Translations under genes and position numbers: made by a program
The notes under the pieces: generated by a model
Databases searched by the model: none
What the model was told of the DNA's origin: nothing
What the model saw: only the letters and a program-made list of their open reading frames with translations
Shown: piece after piece, positions 1-8,064 of the stretch
Layout: the number at the start of each line of letters is the position of its first letter
Position numbering within the stretch: the first letter of the stretch is position 1
Source of the DNA: an uncultured Opitutaceae bacterium
GTDB lineage: Bacteria; Verrucomicrobiota; Verrucomicrobiia; Opitutales; Opitutaceae
DNA: 64,000 bases
Direction: 5' to 3'
NCBI GenBank assembly: GCA_951813085.1
Contig: OX638348.1
Span: 3,481,627-3,545,626 of the forward strand

Positions 1-4
1 CCCA

Positions 5-508
5 ATGAAATGGTATTGCATTCACACAAAGCCAAAAAAGGAGCCATACGTCCAAAAGTACCTGCACCAGGAGCTTGAACTAGCAACCTACTATCCTCAG
101 CTGAGCCGAAAACGGGTAATCCGCCGCGTAAAGAAAACGGTCCTGGAACCCTTATTCCCTCGCTATCTTTTTTGTCGCCTTGAGCTGGCAACAAGCTACA
201 GGGCAGTGACTTATGCACGTGACGTACTGGGAGTCGTCAGTTCCGGTGACGTGCCGATAGAAGTGCCAGATCACACAGTAGAGCAGCTTCAATCTTGGAT
301 CGAACGTTATGCAGAAAGCATCGAACTCGCTCTCAAGCCTAAACAAGGAGATCGCGTAAAGATCACAGAAGGTCCCATGCAAGGTCTCGAAGCGATTTTT
401 CTAAGCGACCCTTCTCAAAATGAGCGTATTGCTCTGTTGCTAGACTTGATGAACTCACAGGCGCGCGTCCAAATTAGGCGCGACCAGGTAGAGCCGATTA
501 AAAGCTGA
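5..508 (+). CDS. NusG-like (UpxY/RfaH-type) transcription antiterminator
   Basis: 167 residues. An N-terminal NGN fold (about residues 1-95, opening MKWYCIHTKPKKE, with the conserved PLFPRYLF segment) is followed by a KOW motif near residues 113-128 (GDRVKITEGPMQG). Specialised NusG paralogues of this size (RfaH, UpxY, LoaP) bind RNA polymerase and help it read through long polysaccharide or secondary-metabolite operons. The 12 kb downstream hold a peptide-export locus and exopolysaccharide genes, which suits that role, but the target operon cannot be told from sequence. A housekeeping NusG is less likely because secE/rplK are not adjacent, though only 4 bases upstream are visible. The ATG at base 5 fits the family start. 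Confidence 0.85.
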   Translation: MKWYCIHTKPKKEPYVQKYLHQELELATYYPQLSRKRVIRRVKKTVLEPLFPRYLFCRLELATSYRAVTYARDVLGVVSSGDVPIEVPDHTVEQLQSWIERYAESIELALKPKQGDRVKITEGPMQGLEAIFLSDPSQNERIALLLDLMNSQARVQIRRDQVEPIKS

Positions 509-706
509 GCTCGCAGTGCTTGGCTTTTAATGATACGTCGCCAATACCATCCTCTATTTCCGAAGCCGCCGTAGTTTGTCCAGAATAAGTAGGTCCCTTT
601 ACGCATGCCTGGAAACTGCGGGAAATTGAGTATACTGAACACATGCCAACGGTGCCGGTCGAGTGATAACGCAATCCCAATCCTCGCTGACTTACTCCGC
701 GACTAT

Positions 707-814
707 CGCCTAACTCGCCGTGCGATTCCGTCGCACAAACGATAGAAATTGCTCTTTGAATCAAGCGACTCCAGCTCAGCCAGAAACTAGAGGTTTCAAC
801 CTGACCTCGAGCGG
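707..814 (+). pseudogene. Fragment: duplicated 5' end of wzz
   Basis: Bases 707-814 align without gaps at a constant offset of 13,300 to 14007-14114, that is ~49 bases of leader plus the first ~20 codons of the wzz gene at 14056. By eye about 86 of 104 bases from 711 agree. The ATG of the intact start is TTG here (756-758). The reading LNQATPAQPET parallels MNQANPAQPET and then runs into a stop after about 34 codons. It is a relic of a second wzz locus or of a duplication, lying just downstream of the NusG-like gene. Confidence 0.75.
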
Positions 815-968
815 CTGGAAGATCCTCCACGACCACGCCTCCGCTCAGCCCGCTGAGTAGGTATCGACCAATTAGCTGCCAAGCCCGCAACCATCGCAAA
901 AGGCTGAGAGAATGCTGCCTCCGATTCCGGTCCAGACTCAAGCCAGCCCGGCGAATCGAGTCAACGCT

Positions 969-1260
969 CTAGTAAACGCTGAACAGCTTGAATTCAATAT
1001 CAGGGAAAATCGAATAGTGTTTTAGGTTGGATGAACACAAAGCCATCCCGTTTTCAGCTGCAGCCGCGGCAAACAAGGCGCCTCTCGCCCTCATTTCGTG
1101 TTCCACACTATATTTGATCGATGTAAACCGCGGCTCGATCCCCTATTTTTTTCGATAGCGGGATCGTTTGGAAATCAAAGTCCCTAAATAAATTCTTTGT
1201 AATGCATTGCTGTCTCTTCAAGGACGTGCACTGCATGAGTTCCAAGTACGTACGTAAAGA
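969..1260 (-). pseudogene. PIN-domain (VapC-like) toxin remnant
   Basis: Read on the minus strand, this stretch gives FQTIPLSKKIGDRAAVYIDQ and then, one frame over, GALFAAAAAENGMALCSSNLKHYSIFPDIEF before a stop at 969-971. That matches the C-terminal half of VapC PIN proteins (IPLTxxIADRAA..., DALIAATALENG..., TxNxKHF...IP.LE). The Asp expected before ALIAATA is Gly here, a frameshift lies near 1115, and no N-terminal half or antitoxin is visible. It is a dead toxin gene. The upstream limit is approximate. Confidence 0.5.
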
Positions 1261-1530
1261 TATGGAGCGTCGCCTCTCCTTTCCACCAACCGAGCAACCT
1301 TACCGATTCCGAAAACCCCTCTTCGGAGACGCAGTTACACGGATCCGACGATCAACAAGCTAAGTGGGACTTCAACCTGCCGACGATCATTGCAACACCT
1401 TCTTAATCGATTGTAGTGGGACGCCGGAAACTGGCCCCCCGCTTACGTTCAGCTAAATTGGACGCGTTGTGAATAAGCGTTTCTGCATTGAACTCATCTA
1501 ACGCTGCGAACCCTTTCCCAAGTCAGGTAA

Positions 1531-1558
1531 CTCATTTTGGTAACGTTACCAAAATGAG
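1531..1558. promoter_or_regulatory. Perfect 28-bp palindrome, operator-like (copy 1 of 4)
   Basis: A perfect inverted repeat centred between 1544 and 1545 with inner core TTTTGGTAACGTTACCAAAA. Related copies lie at 2428-2455, 13545-13572 and 13679-13706. This one is 29 bp beyond the stop of the PaaX-like gene. It has no loop and no T-tract, so it is a better operator than terminator. The AACGTT centre is also typical of LacI-family operators, so the cognate regulator is not settled. Confidence 0.65.
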
Positions 1559-1587
1559 CTACCGGGCTAAGAGCGCTCAATCTGATG

Positions 1588-2403
1588 TCAAGGATCCAAC
1601 TCTGAGATGAGGTGTTCGCTAAGATGCTTGAAGGTCACTTGTCTCTTGTTCCAAGCTATTTTGCCCAAGTATCCGGAAGGGAGTAGTTCTTCGGAAAGAA
1701 AGGGATCCATTTGAAATACCTGCTTCCAGCTCGCCGTTTCATTCCTCAACCAGCTCGCACGCTGATCGCTTATCTCAGCAACTTTATGTAAACTCGACTC
1801 GAGAAACGCTATGTGAATTTGGTACTGCTCGTTGATCTTATCGAAATCCCAAGCGGAAGACACATAGTCCTCGCTGCTGTGATGGCCCAAAGGAATGCAT
1901 TCTTGAAAGAGCACAGAGCTGGGCTTCACATTTATATTTCGCAATTCCACAGACCAATCGCTATAAGGTCGGTGCGAAATCCATACGCTCCCTTGAAGGT
2001 GACCAAATCTGTTTTTTCTAAGCCAAGAATCGAGGCGTCGCCGTTCTTTTCTAGCGTTCCGTGGAAGGTCAAACGTTAGCGTACGCCATTTACCATCCCA
2101 ATTCTTATTCCAAGACGCTTCTGGATCTATACTTCCCATCAGCGTTTCTTTGCCTAGCTCCGTTATTCTGAGAACCCAGGATTCGTCTTTCGATTTGCTG
2201 TCCCAATCGATCCAACCTTCCCCGCGCAGCTCGTTGAGATGCCGATCGAAGTTTTCCTCAGAAGTCCATCCAACAGCGTTTAGAAACGAGAGAGGCGGCC
2301 TCGCGGAGGCTTCAATCAAGTCCAATCCAGACATGAAGAGCAAATCGAGCAGAACTCTAGCCTTAGGACCCAGCCTCATGGTGTAGCTCCCAGTCGAAAC
2401 CAA
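1588..2403 (-). CDS. PaaX-like transcriptional regulator
   Basis: 271 residues. A winged-helix N-terminal region (about residues 9-90) precedes the PaaX core near residues 103-135 (WDGKWRTLTFDLPRNARKERRR, then KNRFGHLQGSVWISHRP), which in PaaX proteins forms a Cas2-like ferredoxin fold. PaaX itself represses phenylacetate catabolism; no paa genes occur here, so the effector is unknown. The gene follows the C39 exporter on the same strand. A palindrome lies 25-52 bp upstream of the start and another just past the stop, which suggests autoregulation. A start at residue 9 (MRLGPK) is a reasonable alternative. Confidence 0.75.
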   Translation of the reverse strand: MVSTGSYTMRLGPKARVLLDLLFMSGLDLIEASARPPLSFLNAVGWTSEENFDRHLNELRGEGWIDWDSKSKDESWVLRITELGKETLMGSIDPEASWNKNWDGKWRTLTFDLPRNARKERRRLDSWLRKNRFGHLQGSVWISHRPYSDWSVELRNINVKPSSVLFQECIPLGHHSSEDYVSSAWDFDKINEQYQIHIAFLESSLHKVAEISDQRASWLRNETASWKQVFQMDPFLSEELLPSGYLGKIAWNKRQVTFKHLSEHLISELDP

Positions 2404-2427
2404 CTAATGATTAGGATTCTCGAGCAA

Positions 2428-2455
2428 CTCATTTTGGCAACGTTACCAAAAATAG
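2428..2455. promoter_or_regulatory. Operator-like palindrome before the PaaX-like gene (copy 2 of 4)
   Basis: An imperfect version of the same 28-bp palindrome with core GGCAACGTTACC, in the 120-bp gap between the exporter stop and the regulator start. The spacing of ~25 bp to the start codon would overlap a promoter or 5' leader, so binding could repress the regulator. Regulator identity is inferred from position only. Confidence 0.6.
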
Positions 2456-2523
2456 CGGAAAATCGAAGTATTCTCGCTTTGTCCATAGTCTTGCGGTAGT
2501 TTGTAATCGGTAAACCCATACAT

Positions 2524-4722
2524 CTAGTCTGAGTCTACTTTGCCTTGCCCGCGGGGATGATTGGAGAGTGAAAACCTGGAATGGTTTTCCCACAGAGCTT
2601 GGAACTTTCCGTTTTTCTCCAACACCGAGTCTATCGGTCCGCTTTCCACTACCTTTCCCTCCTCCAACACTACAACGTTGTCAGCGTTAAGTATCGTTTC
2701 CAGTCGGTGGGCTACGATGATCACTGTCTTGCCCTGCATTCGTAGCATGTCCACGGCCTCGTAGGTCGCTCGTTCCGCCTTGCTGTCCAGGCTCGATGTT
2801 GCTTCGTCGAGAATTAGTATTTCCGGATCTCGATAGAGCGCGCGTGCGATGGCGATGCGTTGGCGTTGTCCGCCAGAGAGGGACAGACCACGTTCTCCGA
2901 GCAGAGTATCGAAACCATCTGGCAATCTCTCGATGAAATCAGATATACCAAGATTCTGGCAGATCCTCGAGATTTTTAAAATATCAGGGCGATCCAAACC
3001 AAGAGCTATGTTTTCCTTAACCGTTCCGCTAAACAAATCGATGTTCTGCGGCACGACTGATACGATTTCTCTAAGACTACTTGGGTCTACATACGACAAG
3101 TCATACTCGCCAACGACTATCTTACCTTCATCGATCGGATAAAGATTTTGCAAAATGGATACGAGTGTTGTTTTCCCAGATCCACTTTCACCAACTATCG
3201 CCGTCATTTTTCCGGCGGGAATCGTAAGATCTAGGCCGTTGAAAACGTTCGCTCGCGAACCATAGCGAAATGAAACGTTCTCGAAACGAATTTCTCCTAA
3301 GCGGGCTGGATCCATGTAGACCTCGCGGCTTTGGCTATCTCGTTGAATGTCCATTAATTCGAATAGTCGATCTGCCGCGATCAAGGCCCCCTGTACTGAA
3401 GCATTCGCTCCAATCAGCTTTTGAACGGGCCCCGTAAATCGTCCGGTAATAGCGTTGAATGCCAGGAGAGTGCCGGCGCTTAGTTCATTATTGAATACAT
3501 AGTAGCATCCAAAATACAGTATCGATATCGTGAATATCTGCGTAAGCATTCCAGTCGCTGAACTTGAAAAGAGTCCGAACTTCGTCGATTTGAATCCCGT
3601 CTTGAGAACTTTTATGAAAGCTCCTTCCGTTTTTTGACTGACCATTTTTTCTAAGCCAAATCGTTTAATCGTTTCCACTCCATTGATCGATTCAACGAGA
3701 TTAGATTCCAGATCTGCGGACTCCTCCATGATGGTTCTCAAATTCCGCTTGTTGAAACGATTCGTTATATAGTAGGAGAAAATATAGATTGGCAGTAGAC
3801 ACAAAATTATAAGCGTTAGCTTGACTGAATATAGAAACATTAGAGCGAGCCCAAAGAATAGCGTGAACAAACTTACAACCAGATCTGTCGCCACTTCATT
3901 GATGAACGAACGTATCTTTATAGCATCGCCAATCCTCGACATAATCTCGCCGACACGCATGGAGTCGAAAAATCGCTGTGGCAGAGTGAGCAAGTGTTTG
4001 TAATACCCCAATACGAGCCTCGCATCGATTTGCTGGGCAGTGGAAACCATGAAGAGCGATCGAATGACTCCGATGAAAGTCTGCAAAAGAATAAGAAACA
4101 GCATTCCCAAAGTAATAAGGTTCAACAAACCTGTGTTTCTACCTGGAAGCACATGATCAACGACCTTTTGCAAATAGACGGCCGAGGCTAATCCTAGTAC
4201 TACGGAGAGAATAGCCCCCACGAGGGACTGAAGCAGCACCGACTTGTGCGGCTCGATCAGAAACCAAAATCGCTTCCAGTTTGAAGCTTTAAAATTTCCC
4301 GAAATAAAATCGGCATTTGGAGCCAACAGAATCAAGGCCCCAGTCCAGATCTCCATAAACGCTTCTACCGGAACTTTGTTCATTTGTCCGGTTCCAGGGT
4401 CCATGTATACTACCGTATCCGCTTTTACTTTGTAGATCACTACATAGTGGTGCAAACCCCCGCTCAATATGACATGGGCAATTGCTGGCTTCGGTATCTT
4501 GAAGAGGCTGTCTTTCTCGCCTTTTACACCTTTCGCCGAGAAACCAAGTTCCTCGGCTGCTTCAATCATTCCTCGTATGTTCGTTCCCTTCCTGTCAGTA
4601 CTCGCTAGCTGCCTTATCCGAGTTACTGAGAGAGACAACTTGTAGTACTTTGCAACCGATCCTAAACAGGCGGATCCGCAATCGGTTATATCTCTTTGCC
4701 TGACGCAGTATCTCGACATCAT
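2524..4722 (-). CDS. C39-peptidase ABC transporter (bacteriocin-type exporter/processor)
   Basis: A peptidase-containing ABC transporter. The open frame reaches 4779, but an ATG pair at 4722/4719 (MMSRYCVRQRD) lies just past the stop of the HlyD gene and places the protease domain at the N-terminus as usual. Numbering from 4779: C39 Cys34 (ITDCGSAC) with Gln28, His111 (LHHYVV) and Asp127 (YMDPG); a six-helix export domain at about 180-470; Walker A GESGSGKTT 530-538; LSGGQ 634-638; Walker B ILILDE 654-659; H-loop His691. Such proteins cut Gly-Gly leaders and export the core through the inner membrane with an HlyD partner. Two Gly-Gly precursors lie upstream. All catalytic residues are present. 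Confidence 0.93.
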   Translation of the reverse strand: MMSRYCVRQRDITDCGSACLGSVAKYYKLSLSVTRIRQLASTDRKGTNIRGMIEAAEELGFSAKGVKGEKDSLFKIPKPAIAHVILSGGLHHYVVIYKVKADTVVYMDPGTGQMNKVPVEAFMEIWTGALILLAPNADFISGNFKASNWKRFWFLIEPHKSVLLQSLVGAILSVVLGLASAVYLQKVVDHVLPGRNTGLLNLITLGMLFLILLQTFIGVIRSLFMVSTAQQIDARLVLGYYKHLLTLPQRFFDSMRVGEIMSRIGDAIKIRSFINEVATDLVVSLFTLFFGLALMFLYSVKLTLIILCLLPIYIFSYYITNRFNKRNLRTIMEESADLESNLVESINGVETIKRFGLEKMVSQKTEGAFIKVLKTGFKSTKFGLFSSSATGMLTQIFTISILYFGCYYVFNNELSAGTLLAFNAITGRFTGPVQKLIGANASVQGALIAADRLFELMDIQRDSQSREVYMDPARLGEIRFENVSFRYGSRANVFNGLDLTIPAGKMTAIVGESGSGKTTLVSILQNLYPIDEGKIVVGEYDLSYVDPSSLREIVSVVPQNIDLFSGTVKENIALGLDRPDILKISRICQNLGISDFIERLPDGFDTLLGERGLSLSGGQRQRIAIARALYRDPEILILDEATSSLDSKAERATYEAVDMLRMQGKTVIIVAHRLETILNADNVVVLEEGKVVESGPIDSVLEKNGKFQALWENHSRFSLSNHPRGQGKVDSD

Positions 4723-4726
4723 TTCC

Positions 4727-5266
4727 CTACGCCCTACTAGTTGGCTCTCTCGATTGATAGGGACTGAACCAATCGTCAAGTTGATCTCTTAACAGCTGGA
4801 ACAATGTCCTCTCGGCAATTTCAAAACGCGCTGTAAAGGTGAGACCCTTTTTCAGATTGCCAATAGCCCCATTTTTCAAATGGAGTGATTCCGTCCCCAT
4901 CTCGCACAAGATTCGAAACATTGGCAAGCTGTTTACTATGTAAACGTCTTTAGAAATCTCTGATATCGTAGCCTCGACTTGCCCCCAATCGAGATGGTTA
5001 AATGCGTCTATTTGAAGAACAACTGGAGACTCGTAGTCGATCAAACCGACATCTTTGGTACTCACGAAAATCTCTGCCATCAAGTTCTCTCTGGGAGATA
5101 TTGTGGCTAAAATTTGGCCCGCTGATACAAAGCTGCCAATCGATAAAGTTTCAATTTGCTGAACGATTCCATCAGAAGGCGATGTAATGATAAAAAGCTC
5201 CTTCTCAATCTCCAACTGTTTAAGTTCATTATTCAGTTTATCGATTTGACGATTTGCTACGTGCAA
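4727..5266 (-). CDS. HlyD-family adaptor, C-terminal part (frameshifted)
   Basis: The second half of a membrane-fusion protein: end of a coiled coil (IDKLNNELKQLEIEKE), a second lipoyl half (SDGIVQQIE...GSFVSAGQILATI), and a beta-barrel/membrane-proximal region ending 4 bp before the exporter start. It is in a different frame from the N-terminal half. Adding one A to the A8 tract at 5284-5291 (minus sense) joins them smoothly through EEKKTKWETELHVANRQ. The apparent TTG start at 5266 is just an internal Leu codon of the full protein. It would link the C39 exporter to the outer membrane. Confidence 0.8.
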   Translation of the reverse strand: MHVANRQIDKLNNELKQLEIEKELFIITSPSDGIVQQIETLSIGSFVSAGQILATISPRENLMAEIFVSTKDVGLIDYESPVVLQIDAFNHLDWGQVEATISEISKDVYIVNSLPMFRILCEMGTESLHLKNGAIGNLKKGLTFTARFEIAERTLFQLLRDQLDDWFSPYQSREPTSRA

Positions 5267-5946
5267 TTCCGTTTCCCACTTGGTTTTTTTTCCTCAGAGG
5301 CGATTAATAGACTGTTACGTTTTTGTTCGAACTCTCGTTGGATTTTATGCATCTCTGCCAATGTCACGATTCCCTGCTCGTGCAAGGAGCTAGAGACCTT
5401 CACTTGGTGATCGTAATAATCGACTTGTTCTGCTAGCTCTATTTTCTCCCTACGCGCTTGAACATATTCAGATTGATATAGATTAGTTTTAAATATATAA
5501 CCATCTAATCCATTCGAAACATCCCCGTTGACCAATACTTCTAAGTCATCTTTTTCATTCTCAAGTGATTGCAGCATATCCTTATGCAATACTTCTTTTA
5601 TATTCAATTGAGGTGATTCAACTCGCGCCATGGGCTCGCCTTTCATCGCCACATCATTCTCTTCGAAATAGATATGGGCGATTTTTCCTGAAACCCCCGA
5701 AACTACAGTCGTGTTCGCTTGTTTAGATCGTATCAGACCTTTACTCTGAATGCTTACTGGCACTTGAATGAACGGCATGGCTGCGAGCATTAAGATCACC
5801 ACAGAAACAACCAGGATGTAGATAACCTGACTGCACACTCTGATCCTATCAGTGTACGATTCCGCAGTAAATTCTATAATCTCCTTGGGAAAGAGCGAAG
5901 TCTTAAAACTAGTTCTGTAGCGAAATGCGTTACTTCGAGGCATCAA
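5257..5946 (-). CDS. HlyD-family adaptor, N-terminal part (frameshifted)
   Basis: 230-codon frame with a short cytoplasmic tail, one membrane helix (about residues 41-60, VIYILVVSVVILMLAAM), a first lipoyl half near 77-110 (TTVVSGVSGKIAHIYFEENDV) and a long coiled-coil region to about residue 215. The frame then runs through an A8 tract (5284-5291) into EKKPSGKRNCT and stops. Its continuation is in the overlapping frame ending at 4727. The split may be a sequencing indel, a real mutation, or a site where polymerase slippage on A8 restores the frame. Adjacent to the C39 ABC gene, as in type I peptide secretion operons. Confidence 0.85.
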   Translation of the reverse strand: MMPRSNAFRYRTSFKTSLFPKEIIEFTAESYTDRIRVCSQVIYILVVSVVILMLAAMPFIQVPVSIQSKGLIRSKQANTTVVSGVSGKIAHIYFEENDVAMKGEPMARVESPQLNIKEVLHKDMLQSLENEKDDLEVLVNGDVSNGLDGYIFKTNLYQSEYVQARREKIELAEQVDYYDHQVKVSSSLHEQGIVTLAEMHKIQREFEQKRNSLLIASEEKKPSGKRNCT

Positions 5947-5997
5947 TCATGGGGTAACGATAAAGAATAATACTCTATTGGTGAATTGGATATCCAC

Positions 5998-6816
5998 TTA
6001 GATAGTATCAAAAAAGCGACTAGACTTGGGACTTTTGACTGTAGAATCTACTAAGGATTCCGTCACTCTTTGCGGGCAGTTCGATGTTTCAGCTGACAAG
6101 ACCGACATTCTGTTTAAACGATCCTTACATACCAGATACGCCATTTCCGCTTGATCCAGCAAATTCGAGGGTACAAAAACATCAGTATGTTTACTGGTTG
6201 TTTTTACTGTTCCATATCTAATATTATCAGACGGATCTCCATGCCACGCCAGACCTGTATTTTTGAAAAATGAATACTTAGGAGATAGAGGTTCCTTGAG
6301 ATTCAGCCAAATCGTCAACTGCTCAAGGAGTTGTGATGTATTCTCAACCAGACAATCAGACTCGATGAAAAAGAAGTTCCCGCGCAGCTTTTCAGCATAG
6401 GTTTGTAGCCATTGCATTGAGGCGCAGTAGTACTGACACACAGCCTCCGGATTAGTATGCCATTCAATCCTAGTTGATCGGCCCATCTTTATCAGGCTGC
6501 GAATGGAATCACTAGGATTTCTCAGCAGAAAGATCACTTTTGGCCGGTAAACCTCGAGCACGTTATCAGAAATCTCGCGATTGAAGAGCAATTTATCCAA
6601 CAGGTACTTGTTCCGCACCGAACCTCTATGCTCGCTCCATAGACTCGCGCGCAACGCGAACAGGCTCAACCAACCAGAGTAATTTCGATGCATCTCGCTG
6701 TAACCGCATATCTCGGAATTACTCCCAAGAATATGCGATAGAAGCGACGATCGACTTCTCATGTGAGATAGGACAAAAAGGTATTTTGATCCAAACAATG
6801 TTTTTGACGGGATCAT
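5998..6816 (-). CDS. Sulfotransferase-family protein in the peptide-export locus
   Basis: 272 residues. The N-terminus (YLFVLSHMRSRSSLLSHIL, about residues 12-30) has the position and shape of the 5'-phosphosulfate loop of PAPS sulfotransferases, and PKVIFLLRNPSDSIRSL (about 92-108) fits the 3'-phosphate-binding strand/helix with its RxP-S pattern. These enzymes move sulfate from PAPS to hydroxyl or amine groups. It lies between the precursor genes and the HlyD/C39 genes on the same strand, so it may modify the exported peptide, a carbohydrate, or another metabolite. Substrate is unknown. The sequence is more AT-rich than the housekeeping genes. Confidence 0.75.
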   Translation of the reverse strand: MIPSKTLFGSKYLFVLSHMRSRSSLLSHILGSNSEICGYSEMHRNYSGWLSLFALRASLWSEHRGSVRNKYLLDKLLFNREISDNVLEVYRPKVIFLLRNPSDSIRSLIKMGRSTRIEWHTNPEAVCQYYCASMQWLQTYAEKLRGNFFFIESDCLVENTSQLLEQLTIWLNLKEPLSPKYSFFKNTGLAWHGDPSDNIRYGTVKTTSKHTDVFVPSNLLDQAEMAYLVCKDRLNRMSVLSAETSNCPQRVTESLVDSTVKSPKSSRFFDTI

Positions 6817-7281
6817 CTCACTACGTGCACAATGGTCTACAAACCCAAATTATCTAAACTACTTTTTGCTACTTCAATGGACTATTTAAAAAAGCCTTAC
6901 GACTCCATATTTCTATTACCAAAAAACCCTGCATAGAACATAAGCCCTTGCTCAATCGCTGGAACAAACCAAATTCGGTTGTTTTTATCTACCGCTGCAG
7001 ACGTAATAATTACAACACCGATGAGGAAAATCACTATAAACTTGATTATTGCAGGAATCCAAAAATCTAATAAGGCCTACTGTTTCTATAAGCATCTCTC
7101 AAGTTGAAGATTAGACAAATATCAAAAAGAAGCAATAGATCTATTTTGTTCCTATCAACGAAACAAAAAGCGTAAACAAAGCTCTCTTCTATTTGTATTG
7201 TAATACTCTACTCTAGCGAGTCCAAAACTCGCTATATTATATGTATATAAACATATAAGGAACAATATTTCTTTGTTTTCC
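6817..7281. other. AT-rich stretch between sulfotransferase and small membrane gene
   Basis: 465 bp of AT-rich DNA. The only protein-like signal is the small hydrophobic frame at 6897-7076 listed separately. Bases 7081-7281 show no convincing gene, promoter or terminator beyond A/T-rich composition. Confidence 0.45.
6897..7076 (-). pseudogene. Small two-helix membrane frame without a proper start
   Basis: A minus-strand open frame of 59 codons reads LDFWIPAIIKFIVIFLIGVV..., then a polar link, then a second hydrophobic stretch (GLMFYAGFFG). Layout and some positions (aromatic-W-[IV]-P-x-II at the start, a second helix ending in FFG or GFF) resemble the 60-residue protein at 7282-7464. A stop (7077-7079) precedes it directly and there is no ATG; the first possible start is a GTG at 7034. 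It is probably a third, decayed copy of the immunity-like protein, or a gene whose start is hidden by an indel. Confidence 0.35.
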
Positions 7282-7464
7282 CTAAGACTTACGACTCTTG
7301 CGTGATTGAAAGAATCCGAATACTCCAATAAAGAATGCTAGAGGCGTTATCATAGCGTGCAATTTCCAGAGGAAGTGGTTTGAGTCTATTGTCATCATCA
7401 CACAAATTCCGGTTATTCCGACGATTATTGGGGGCACCCAATAGTATTTTGATATTTTTTCCAT
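7282..7464 (-). CDS. Small two-helix membrane protein, putative immunity protein
   Basis: 60 residues, starting MEKISKYYWVPP, with two hydrophobic segments (about 11-27 and 38-52) and a basic tail (QSRKSRKS). It lies 102 bp downstream of precursor A1 on the same strand. The other precursor has a similar two-helix 59-residue protein in the same relative place (8335-8514). Small basic membrane proteins beside double-glycine peptide genes are commonly self-protection factors; that role is inferred from position and shape only. The competing frame at 7289-7471 lacks the helix pattern. Confidence 0.55.
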   Translation of the reverse strand: MEKISKYYWVPPIIVGITGICVMMTIDSNHFLWKLHAMITPLAFFIGVFGFFQSRKSRKS

Positions 7465-7566
7465 AGCCCAATTAAACTAAAAATCGCTCAAAAACATATC
7501 AACTGCATTAATAGGAAGATTTTAATGCGCTATTGAAACAATGGTCTCTGAATATTGATTTCAAGT

Positions 7567-7869
7567 TCATTCGTCAACTATTGTTCCATCATTAAAGTGG
7601 CTCATGATACCAATAGCACTCAAACCTGCTCCACTAACACTTGCAGCTAAGCCTATAACTGACAATGCAGTTCCAGTAGTTGCTGAAGCACCAATAAGCC
7701 CAGCTCCTATGGCCAAACCAATCCCTCCCGTAGCGACTCCAACCGCTCCAATTGCAAGTCCCGCAACTGCCAGACCAAGTCCAGTAGTCCATTCTCCTCC
7801 CGCAATCTCCAGCTCTTCATCAAAAGACAGAGAGACTACACCGATATCATTTATATTTATAGTATTCAT
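7567..7869 (-). CDS. Double-glycine leader peptide precursor A1 (cysteine-free core)
   Basis: 100 residues. The leader MNTININDIGVVSLS continues FDEELEIAGG, matching the C39 leader pattern (Leu at -12, Ser -11, Glu -8, Ile -4, Gly-Gly at -2/-1). Cleavage after Gly25 would release a 75-residue core starting EWTTG, dominated by Gly, Ala, Val, Leu and Ile with small-residue repeats and a polar tail (HFNDGTIVDE). There is no Cys or Tyr in the core, so thioether rings are impossible. It resembles pore-forming unmodified bacteriocins in composition. The C39 exporter, HlyD, LanC-like and sulfotransferase genes share the strand. The leader is almost identical to that of A2. Confidence 0.8.
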   Translation of the reverse strand: MNTININDIGVVSLSFDEELEIAGGEWTTGLGLAVAGLAIGAVGVATGGIGLAIGAGLIGASATTGTALSVIGLAASVSGAGLSAIGIMSHFNDGTIVDE

Positions 7870-7950
7870 ATTTTATGTTTATTGTTTTAGGTTAACGATT
7901 ATAAATTCTATTTACTACAAAGCAGCCCATTCTCCATGGCTTCCTTAATT
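7825..7950. repeat. Direct repeat copy 1: precursor start plus copied 3' end of the LanC-like gene
   Basis: Bases 7825-7950 repeat 8822-8940 almost exactly, apart from a ~7-bp insertion near 7878. The copy covers the start of the precursor leader, its upstream region, and a second copy of the last ~13 codons of the LanC-like gene (IKEAMENGLLCSK then stop, at 7903-7950). Similarity fades beyond ~7985. This shows that the precursor cassette was duplicated together with the tail of the gene upstream of it. Confidence 0.85.
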
Positions 7951-8064
7951 AGCTCAATGTTGATTTGGGCAGTATTTCGTCAACCAACCTTTTCCATCCT
8001 TTGATTCGACTCTAGCTGAAAACTTGACATTAGTTGCTAGGCACCAATTTATTCCAACGCTCAT

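Larger units (their letters stand above)
509..1587. other. Gene-free stretch with decayed gene remnants
   Basis: No intact gene is convincing in these ~1.08 kb. It contains a diverged copy of the 5' end of the wzz gene found at 14056, the C-terminal remnant of a PIN-domain toxin on the minus strand, and a perfect 28-bp palindrome near its right end, each listed separately. Open frames on both strands (for example minus 498-941) have no protein-like composition. The pattern is of an eroded accessory zone beside the antiterminator gene. Confidence 0.6.

Noticed and set aside
498-941. Long minus-strand frame beside the NusG-like gene
   Set aside because: Low-quality composition and it covers the wzz fragment on the other strand; a chance frame.
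1531-1558. Reading the palindromes as transcription terminators
   Set aside because: No loop and no T-run, and the sequence is conserved between copies at unrelated positions, which fits operators better.
7289-7471. Alternative frame over the small membrane gene
   Set aside because: It lacks hydrophobic helices; the frame at 7282-7464 has the two-helix pattern of its paralogue.
7954-8064. A 36-codon minus frame (MSVGINWCLATNVKF...) that could be a further small peptide
   Set aside because: It reads rather protein-like, with two Cys, but has no recognisable leader, no paralogue, and lies in the region where the duplicated LanC tail decays; not enough support.
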